Origin: Kiritimatiellia bacterium
GTDB lineage: Bacteria; Verrucomicrobiota; Kiritimatiellia; UBA8416; JABMPJ01
Direction of reading: 5' to 3'
NCBI GenBank assembly: GCA_029939545.1
Contig: JAOZSS010000078.1
Coordinates: 1-10,031, forward strand
DNA length: 10,031 nt
Each line of letters starts with the position of its first letter. Positions within the stretch are counted from its first letter, which is position 1. The notes below the pieces were generated by a model. The model searched no databases, was not told where the DNA came from, and saw nothing but the letters and a program-made list of their open reading frames with translations. Of the stretch, positions 1-9,200 are shown in pieces. A program made the position numbers and the translations under genes.

Positions 1-58
1 CTAGCAGGAACACCCACATCAACCACACATGCATACTCGCCCTCATTCCGCTTCTCAT
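1..58 (-). CDS. 5' end of a truncated gene, probable secreted protein
   Basis: Reading leftward from an ATG at 58-56, the frame stays open to the window edge and gives MRSGMRASMHVWLMWVFLL. This is a short basic N-terminus followed by a hydrophobic stretch, the shape of a signal peptide or a first membrane segment. A Shine-Dalgarno-like GAGGT lies on the minus strand at 67-63, four bases before the ATG. In-frame ATGs at 46 and 34 are alternatives, but the ribosome site favours 58. It lies downstream of the giant protease gene, on the same strand, after a 228-base gap that holds repeats, so it is more likely a separate transcription unit than an operon partner. Only 19 codons are visible, so the product cannot be named. 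Confidence 0.5.
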   Translation of the reverse strand, partial: MRSGMRASMHVWLMWVFLL

Positions 59-62
59 TGTA

Positions 63-67
63 ACCTC
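63..67 (-). promoter_or_regulatory. Shine-Dalgarno of the truncated left-edge gene
   Basis: The minus strand reads GAGGT four bases upstream of the ATG at 58. It decides this start over the in-frame ATGs at 46 and 34. Confidence 0.4.
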
Positions 68-111
68 AACTTCGTTTCCGCTTGTCCACAAATCGTCAAG
101 CAATCGTTAAA

Positions 112-138
112 AACAGCCGAACATTCGAACAGCCGAAC
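112..138. repeat. 27-base dispersed repeat, left copy
   Basis: This stretch is identical to 9952-9978 over 27 bases. It is made of the 11-mer AACAGCCGAAC twice (112-122 and 128-138), separated by ATTCG, so the period is 16. The unit contains short CGAA/TTCG complementarity. Both copies are intergenic. The surrounding bases 124-300 are rich in TTCG and CGAA words, which suggests a wider family of such words in this genome. Confidence 0.8.
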
Positions 139-268
139 TACGAATTGCGAACGAGAACCCAAAGACTATGCTTCTGCACATCACTGTTGCACTTCGCAGT
201 TTGCCTATTCGCACCTTCACCATTCGACTTTTCTTTCCTCTTTCCCCACTTCGTAGTTCGGCTGTTCG
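126..268 (-). terminator. 19-base inverted repeat with long loop, possible end of the giant gene's transcript
   Basis: Bases 126-144 are the exact reverse complement of 250-268, with 105 bases between the arms. Reading in the direction of the giant gene (minus strand), the first arm lies 18 bases after the stop codon. The second arm is followed by another GTTCGGCTGTT (122-112) that runs straight into a TTTTT tract (113-109). An 11-bp stem ending at the T tract is therefore possible. The loop is far longer than in a normal intrinsic terminator, so termination is inference; the inverted repeat itself is certain. Confidence 0.35.
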
Positions 269-286
269 TTTGTTCGACTATTCTCT

Positions 287-3200
287 CTAATTCGTCTTAC
301 GTATCCGATAAAATCTTTCCGGATCGCTCACCGTCGGCACGGTTACTGACAACACGCCGTCGGTCGCACCCGTTACCGGTGCGCCCAGGTCGTCCCACGT
401 CCCGCTCAAGAGATTTGTCCTTGTTTCGACCTGGTAGACGCCGCCTGACTCCACATTAAAGCCTACAGACGATGGATCGATGGCGAGATCGCGGATGATG
501 AGCAGGTCCCACGCCGGGTCCGCCAGCGGATCGCGTCCGAGGGCGACTTCGAGTCCGTCGCTGCCACCGTTGCCGTTGCTGTCGCCGTTCTGCGGATCGG
601 TTCCGATGCGGTACTCACCAATATTGAGGAGGCCATCACCATCCGGATCGTCATCCCAATCGTCGGAATCGGTACTGTCGAGGCCGTTGACGTCCTCCCA
701 CATATCCTCCATGCCATCGCCGTCGTTGTCCATCGTCAGACGGAGCAACTGCACCCGGCCGTTGACGGTGTCGGCCACGTAGATATCCGGACTGTCGGCC
801 ATCGCGAACACGCCTTGAGGGAAGGCGAATTCGCCGTCCTCATGCCCAAACGACCCGAAGTGGCCTACCGGAATGATCGTCCCCGGTGCCCCGTCGATCC
901 GATAGACGCCTATGCGATGGTTGGACGTGTCAGCCACGTAGAGGCGGCTCAGCATCCCCACGCTCACATCTCGCGGTTCGTCAAACTCGTTGGTCCCCGA
1001 TCCCCGCACACCCGTCTCCCAGAGCGGTACACCCGTGGCAGTCAGGCACTGTACACGATGATTCTCCTCTTCGGCAACGTAGAGCAGGCCGCTGGAGTCA
1101 AGCGTGACGCCGAGCGGTTGATTGAGCTCACCCGGATCGCTCCCGAGCACCCCGAAGGATAATTCCCACGCACCCGCGCTGCTGAAACGCTGGATTCTGT
1201 GATTGGCCATGCCCGAGTTGTAACTGTCGGCTACATAGATCCGGCCCGAGACCTGCGACACGTCTACGGCGTAGGGATGATCAAACTGTCCGGCGCCCGC
1301 GCCCTGGCCCCCAAACTGCGTCGCATAACTGAGCGCACCGCTCACCGGATCGACATCCAGAATCTGTACCCGGAAATTATCGGTGTCGGCAACGATCAGC
1401 TTCTGAGCGCTCCCGAACAGGGCCAATCCCTGTGGACTGTCGAACTGTCCGTTGCCCGTCCCGTAGCTGCCAAAACTCGACAGCTCTGTCGCCAGATCGC
1501 GGGAGAGAACGGTGATCCGGTTATGCTCGGTATCGGCCACAAAGACAAAGTTACTCCAAGCCACCACACGTCCCGGCTTGTCGAAGCCTGTCGCCTCGGC
1601 CAGCACCGTCACCGTCGGGGCCAACGGCCCGATGGGATTGCGCGGGTCCAGTCCGAACTGCATCGCCCATCCGTCGGGGATGGAATCTCCATCCTGATCA
1701 CGCAATCCCGCCAGCGATGAGGCGGGGAAGTCGATTGACGTGCCGACAACCCAGGTTCCGAAATCGTGTTCTTCGTCGGCTACCCTCTGTAGAAGGTAGA
1801 GCGAGGAGTCGCCATAGGCAACCGCGCCGGCAAATGTTGAGGAATCCCAGGCGCGCACGTACACCGGCGCACCCGAGGCTAACTCATGGCCAAACTGCCG
1901 AGTGAACATTCCGAGGTCCGGGAGATGCGCATAGCCATCACCAAACCGGCCGTACAGCGCACCGACATCAAGGGTGGCCAACAGCACATCGTCGCCGGTC
2001 GTACCGCCGTCCGTATCGGCCACGTTGTTCGTTCCGTCGGCACCCACACTGATAAGCTGGTAGAGCGCCGATGATGGGCCACTGTTCCCCTCCAGCCTGG
2101 TCCCATCCCAGCGTTCCACCCCGGTGGTCGACATCACACGCACCGCGACAGGCCCGGTAATCAGCTCGATCCGTACCGCGCGATCCGGCTGATCCGGCAG
2201 GTTGCCGATCAGCAAGAGCGCTGCGGCGTTCGTGCCGACCTCAGATGGACTGAGAGGTGAAACCACCTGCACATCCAGATTTGACGCGCCACCCACACCC
2301 AGGTCAAATGCCGCAGCTTGCGGGATCAGCCATGTGACGTCGTCGGCAACAAGCTCCAAGACCAGGTTCCTGAACAGTTCGCGCAAGGGACCAGGCGTTG
2401 TCCATTCCGCCCCGGCATGATGTCCGCCCCAGAGCGTAACCGTCCCGGCACCGATGCGCCGACGCATCACCTTGTCGCTTCCGCCCACGCGAAGCAGAGC
2501 GGATGCCTGTTCATTTGTATCGGCCCACGCCACATCATAGAAATTCGACGTGACTTCCAGATGATCGCCCACACTGAAGTCCGCATAGGGACCCGTTAAT
2601 GCGGGCTCATCGGCACCGGCCGGGACGACGGCCTCGGAGGAGCGTACACGCTGAATACCGCCTGTCGAAGAGCCCGCCAGCTCTCGTAGCGACTGACTGT
2701 CCGGTCGGCCCAACAGGTTGCGACCCGCTAGAATTACATGCCCCCCGCGGTTAACGTATTGATCAATCGCGTATCCTTCGGCACTGATAAATTTTCTCCC
2801 ATAGCCGTTCGGGCCGCCGACATCCGCGATGACCAGATCGTACTCGCTCAGGGTTCCCTCAAGGGCCGTGTAATACTCAACCGCATTGTCGTCGAGACCG
2901 CTGACATCCAGCCCCATCTCATGAAGCAGGGCTTCCAGATCGGTCAGGCGCGCGCCATCCGAAATGACCACCACCCGCGGACGGGCGATCTCGTAAACCG
3001 TGCCGGTCCATCCTGATAAGCCTGAATTGGTCAAGCCGACTGGCAGGGTATTGGTCTGTCCGGACAGGAGCGAAAACGTCAGGTTCGTCGGGTTCGCGTC
3101 GCCGACGGCTTCCCCAAGCAGGAAATCGCGCGTCACGTCCGCCCCTGTCACCGTCACAGGCTCCCAGTCCGTCCTGCCGTAACCGGTCCCTCGGCCACGG

Positions 3201-6200
3201 AACATGTAATCGCCATCCGCAAGACCATGGACCGCGTAAGCGCCGCCCGCAGCGCTCTGTACGTCGCCGCCCGCCGTTCCGTAGAACTCCACTGTGGCGC
3301 CGGAGATTCCGTTCAGTGTCGAGGCCTCGCGCACCGCACCGGTCAGGCTGTGGCGCGTCCATACACCCAGATCAAACTGCAATCCCGTCCAAGGCGGATT
3401 CACCCCATCATCGAGATCGAACGAGAACAGGACATTCGACGCCACACCGGCCCCGAAGGTCACCGTCGCAGCGGCCGTCACCTCACCCGCATCCCCGCTC
3501 TCCAAAGTGGGCCAGGCCATACCCGGACTATCTACGGTCACCGACACCGTCGTGGAGGCCAGCGATCCGCTCGACGCACCAAGTGTGAGCGATCCCGCGT
3601 TGCGAACTGTGACGTAGAGATCGACCTGCTCGCCGGGCTCCGCATACCCATCACCATCGCCAGCCGACGTATCGTCAACACGAACGGCGACATACCGAGG
3701 CAGCGGCGCATAAGAAACATCGAGCGACACCGGAATGCGATTGGTATCCGCACCACCTGACTCCAACACAATATCCGCTTCGTAGTGGCCCGGAGGCAGC
3801 AAGCCGCCTACATTAAAGGTCACAGCGACGTTGGTGTCACCACCGGCCGGAACGATGGCGACGGTCGGGTTGAACGCCATCCACTGCGCCGACAGGAGTC
3901 GGAGGGCGTTGTAGGCATTGCAGTGACCTTCAGCGCGCATCATGCCCTCGAGACGCACATCATGGACGGCGCCTTCCATAATCGCTTCTTTGATCAGATT
4001 CCATGGCGCTGTAGGTGCGAACGCCTTCAGCAACGCCGCCACACCGACGACATGGGGGGTCGCCATGGAGGTGCCATCCATGGCTGCGTATGCGTCGCCA
4101 GGGTAAGTGCTCACGATACCAACACCCGGTGCCGCCAGATCTACGGAGTCTTCACCCCAATTTGAAAAATCGGCCAATATGGCATCGCGGTCACTAGCCG
4201 CCACAGCAATGATGTTGTCTGATGGATCCGACGCGGGATAGCTCGCATACGCGTCGTTGTCCAAGCCATCATTTCCGGCCGCGCAGATCACCAACTGATC
4301 ATTAGTTCGCGCGTGTGCCACCATCTCGTGGAAGATGTAGCTGAATTGTGAACCGCCCCAACTGTTGTTCGAGAATTTCGCGCCGTTGTCGACGGCATAT
4401 TCGAGGGCCTCCGCTGCGGCAAAGGCATCGACTGCACCAAACATATCGGCGATCTTCAGAGCCATGATGCGCGTGTGCCAATTGACCCCGACCACGCCGC
4501 TGCCATTGTCACCCACTGCACCGATGGTACCGGACACATGGGTACCGTGCCCGTGATCATCGATGGGCAGTCCGTCAGTATAGATCTCGGCATACGCGCC
4601 ACCATTGGTTGAGTAGAGGAAGTTCCAACCATAAAGATCATCGATATAGCCGTTGGCGTCGTCGTCGACGTTGTTCGTGGCTTTGCCCACCCCGTTCGTA
4701 TCCAACCCGGTCTCACCCGGATTGGTCCAGAGGTTGGCGGCCAAATCAGTATGCTCCCAGTCGATTCCGGTATCCAACACCGCCACGATCAGATTCGTGT
4801 CACCGGTCGTGTGATGCCAGCATTCCGGTGCATCGATATCCGCATCGGCGGTGCCGTCATCCTGGGCATAGTTGTCGAGCCCATACAACCTTCCATAACT
4901 ATAGAAACTGTCGTTCGGCTCACGCCGCGGGGTGCCCGGCGCAGCGTTGATCTTGTAGCGATAGTTCGGTTCGACATACGCAACACCGGAATCTGCAGCC
5001 AGAGTCAGCGCCGCCCCAGCCAGGGACTGGTGCGGAGGAATGACCACGAGAGCGCCAGCAATATGTTTCAGACGGCGCAGGATTTTGCCACCGACCGCCG
5101 CCACGCTGTTGTCCATCGCGGCCACATCAAGTCCCTCGTTAAAGCGCACAATCAACCGGTCCAAATGCGCATCCTCCTCGGTCAATGCGGCCCAGTCCAG
5201 CGCGGTCGCATCCGGCAGCTCCATCTCGGGGCTGATCAGCGCGCCCTCCTCCATGGACCCACGCAGACGCACTTCAACCGCTGCCACGCTTCCATTCGAG
5301 ATCGCCAGGGCGTCGACCGCCTCGCGTCCCTCCGGTACCGTCACCGCAAAGGACTCCGGATCCCAACTGATATCCATCGCCGGGAGCGCAAAGTCAACCG
5401 TGCAGTCAGCGTTGCTGACAATGCACACCTGCGAAAGTGGATTAGCATAGCCTGCAACGGATGCAACGGAGACCGTATAGACCCCGCTGGCCACACCGTG
5501 GATACCGTAAGTGCCGTCCGCAATACTGACATCCGCCCCGCTCTGCATTGCGTTGACGGCCGTCACCGTGACCCCGTCTACCGGCAGCGTGGTGACGGCG
5601 TCGGTGATGGTACCGCGGATACTGGAACGATCCTCGACCGTCATGCTGAACGGGAACATCCAGTAGTGGCCGACCGAATCCCACAGCTCGAGCTCGAAAG
5701 GCAGCTCGAGCCCGTCGGGAGCCGCAGGATCCACAACAAACTCCCCGAAGTCGAACCAGAAGAAATCAACGGGAATGGTCCCGAAATCCAAGTCGCCATC
5801 GGTTACGGCGGTTACACCAGTTGAGCCGACAAAAGAGAGCAGACCGGTCACACTGTTCGCGTCCGCCCCGCCCATGGAATTATCAACCACAAGCCCGGGC
5901 TCAATCGTCTCACCCGGATCGATAAAGCCGTCACCATCACCGGAGAGGGAGTCATCGGTAATTGTGCCCAAGAGATTCAGCACTGGCCCCGGCTGCACCT
6001 CGATCTCAACCGGCACCTCCACCTCCGAGCCTGTCACCGCATTACCGACCAGAAGCACGGCCCCCTCGTAATCGCCCGTGCCAGCCCCGGAGGCGGCTAC
6101 GCGCACGGTCACGGTCTCGCTGGTACCCGGCGCCACGGTCAGAGGGTCAGGTGCGCCCGGGAAACTGATGGCGATGTTGGCCGAGACGACCGTACCAGTC

Positions 6201-9200
6201 AGAGAAACATCGATGTGCTGGTCCGCCAATGCATTGGTGTTGGCGATGGTCAGCGTGGCGTCATCCGTACCCGTCTGTTCTACAACAAACGTCAGCGGCG
6301 AGGGTGACGGATCGGCAAAGGCGCGTCCCAGCGCGAAGTTCACGTTGGCGGCCGGGCCGGTTACAGTCACCGACGGTGAAATGCCATAGTCGCCCGGCTT
6401 GGCGGCGTAGACATCGTAACCCACGCCAGAAACCATGCCGTTCAGAACATACGCCCCGTCGGCAGCCGTTTCCGCCTGCACGTCCGGGTAGCCTGCGGCA
6501 CTCCCGTGCACAGTAGCATCCTTTATAGGCGTTCCCCCAAGATTCGTGACCACGCCGCTCACCGTCTCGTGCGGCGTCAGGTCGAGCGTGATGATATCTT
6601 CCCACACATAACCACCATCGGCCGTGATGGTATGCATGAAGGGAACATGGGTCATGGGCTCAAGCGGCGCATTCGTCACGGAAACACGCACGCCAACAGC
6701 ACCAGCCAGAGCATCGCCAAACGCTACGGAACCGTATGAGATGGTGTCGTGGGCCGGATCGATCGTGATGCCGTCGGTCGGACAGTCCACGCGGCTGATG
6801 ACATTCACGAAATCCTGCGTCTGCGAATTAAACATACGAAAATTGAGATCGAACGTCTCGCCGATTTCAGGATAGCCGTCAGCGTCATTATCAGGGTCGT
6901 AGGCCGTGCGATCATCGACTGGATTAACCCATTCCAGAACATGGATCCCCGCCTCTGATGTCATCTCCACGATGACGTCGTCCACGTACCACCCCGCTTG
7001 GCGAACCACATAATCGCTCTGTAATCTGAACCGGATCTGGATGATCTCGTTGGCGGAAGCCTCCGGCAACACCACCGTCAGCGGAACCCACTCGCCAAGC
7101 GAGGCGCCCGTCAGCGTGATCACGGTATGCCATCCGCTGCCCCAGTTCACCTCAACATAGCCGTTATCAAAGCCTTCTTCGATCTCGTGCCAGCTCATAA
7201 ACGAAAGTCGTGCACCCTCACCCACCTCGATCGGCGGTGAGACCAACCAGGCATTCATCAGGTTGGGGTAATAGCCGTCCAAACAGGTTCCCCAGCAGTT
7301 CGAACCCGAAAACGCTGCGGAAGGCCCGAACTCAGGCACCCCGTATTTCCAGCAATCGTCCAGCCCACCGTGCGTCCACTCCAGCTCCCCGCTTTCGAAC
7401 GTTTCGCTATAGACTTCACGCAGATAGCGCGTGGCGAAGCGGGGATAGTTCATGCTGTTGGAGCTAAGAAGATCAACGGGATAGACAGACGTATTTCCTG
7501 CGGGATCCGCAGAGCGAACCGCATAGTGATAGATTGAGCGTTCGGTCAGGTCGGGAACCGTCACGTCATGCGGAAACAACGAAAGCCCCGATCCCCAGTC
7601 CGCATAACCGGCGGTCCCTTCCCATACATTCGTGTCAGGCGGAACGGTCAACGAGGTCACGGCATACGCATTGGCCGATTCATCCGTATCCCACTGGATC
7701 ACCTGTGTGGTTGCGTCAAACGGGATAGACCTTACATTGGAAATCACCGGCGGAAGATCATCAATCGGCGCTGTAACCAAGACCGTGTTGGTGGTCGCCG
7801 TTAGATCATAGCTAACCCGCAACATGTCCCCATGCACTGCCGTGACCCCGGACGTGAGCTGTAGACTGTTCGTAAAAGAGGGTAGCCCGGGAATACGATA
7901 AAGGAGCAGATCCCCTTCTGTGCGCAGGATGCCGTTCGACGTCGTGCGCCAGGAAACCTCGACCGTATTCGTCGGATCCAGAACCGTCACGTCCGCCACA
8001 GAGATCAGCACGGCCGCATCGGAACGGTATGCTAACTGATCCAATGTCAGTGCCCCACCGATTTGCCCAATCGCCTCAGCCACATTCAGCTCGCCGTCTG
8101 TCACGACCTTGCCGGTCAGGGCCGGGTTGGGTTGCGCTGTGTCAAGAATGGCGTCACGCACCTCTCCATAGGTGGCCAGAAGATTCTGTCCCCAGACCAA
8201 CGCCGCGGCGCCCGCCACATGCGGACAAGCCATTGAGGTGCCGCTCTTCGAGCCGTAGGCCGAATCGGAATCATATTCCGTACTGTAGATATCGCTGCCA
8301 GGCGCGCCGATATCGACCGACTGCTTGCCGTAACAGGAAAACGACGAGAGCGAACCGCCCGATGCGATCGATGCCACCGCGATGATATTGTCGAGATCAT
8401 AGCTCGAGGGATAATGAGGGGTGACATCGTTATCCACAGAACTGTTTCCTGCCGCAGCCAGAAAGAGTTGGTTTTTCAGGCCTGACTCCCGAATAGCATC
8501 CTCAAGCGCCATTGAGAAGCCGCCACCGCCCCAACTGTTGTTGCTGAGTCGGACGTAATCCGAGAGCGTGCTCACGTATTCGACTGACTTGATAGCGTCC
8601 GCTGTGGTCCCCCCGCTCAGCCCGAGAAATTTCACGGCCACCATCTTAACGTTCCAGTTTACGCCGACCACACCGATCCCGTTATCACCAACCGCACCGA
8701 TCGTGCCAGCGCAGTGCGTGCCGTGGCCTTGATCGTCAAACGGATCGTTGTCGTTGTTGACAAAATCCCAGCCGCGCACATCGTCCACATAGCCGTTGCC
8801 GTCGTCGTCAATACCGTTACCCGCGATCTCGCCGGGGTTGGTCCACATGTTGTCCGCCAGGTCCTCGTGCGTGTAGCGGATACCGGTATCAATAACCGCC
8901 ACGACGATATCTGAGTTGCCTGTGCTGATATCCCACGCAAACGGAGCATCAATGCGCGCCATACCCCATAGATCGCCGTAATTCGGATCGTTGGGAACCG
9001 TCTCGATCGCATGCACGATGTAGTTGGGCTCCACCAGCATAACTCTGGGATCGGACCGATAGGCGTCAGCCGCAGCCTGAAGCGCAACGTTGTCTGGAAT
9101 TTTTACCACCTGCCATGGGATCGTCCTGAACGAGTACTTCGCTTTCCCTCCAACAGCCGCAGCTGTGTGCACACTGGCGTGGCTGCTGGTGGTGATGGTC

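Noticed and set aside
112..268. Possible CRISPR array from the TTCG/CGAA repeats
   Set aside because: The units are short, unevenly spaced and in both orientations, with no regular repeat-spacer pattern.
82..459. 125-codon plus-strand frame at the left
   Set aside because: It spans the TTCG-word repeats and then runs antisense to the end of the giant gene; there is no ribosome site or recognisable motif.
4751..5824. 357-codon open frame on the plus strand
   Set aside because: It lies wholly antisense to the giant gene in a GC-rich region, its product is rich in Arg, His and Asp with no recognisable motif, and it shows no ribosome site. The minus-strand frame has clear protease and regulatory-like domains here.
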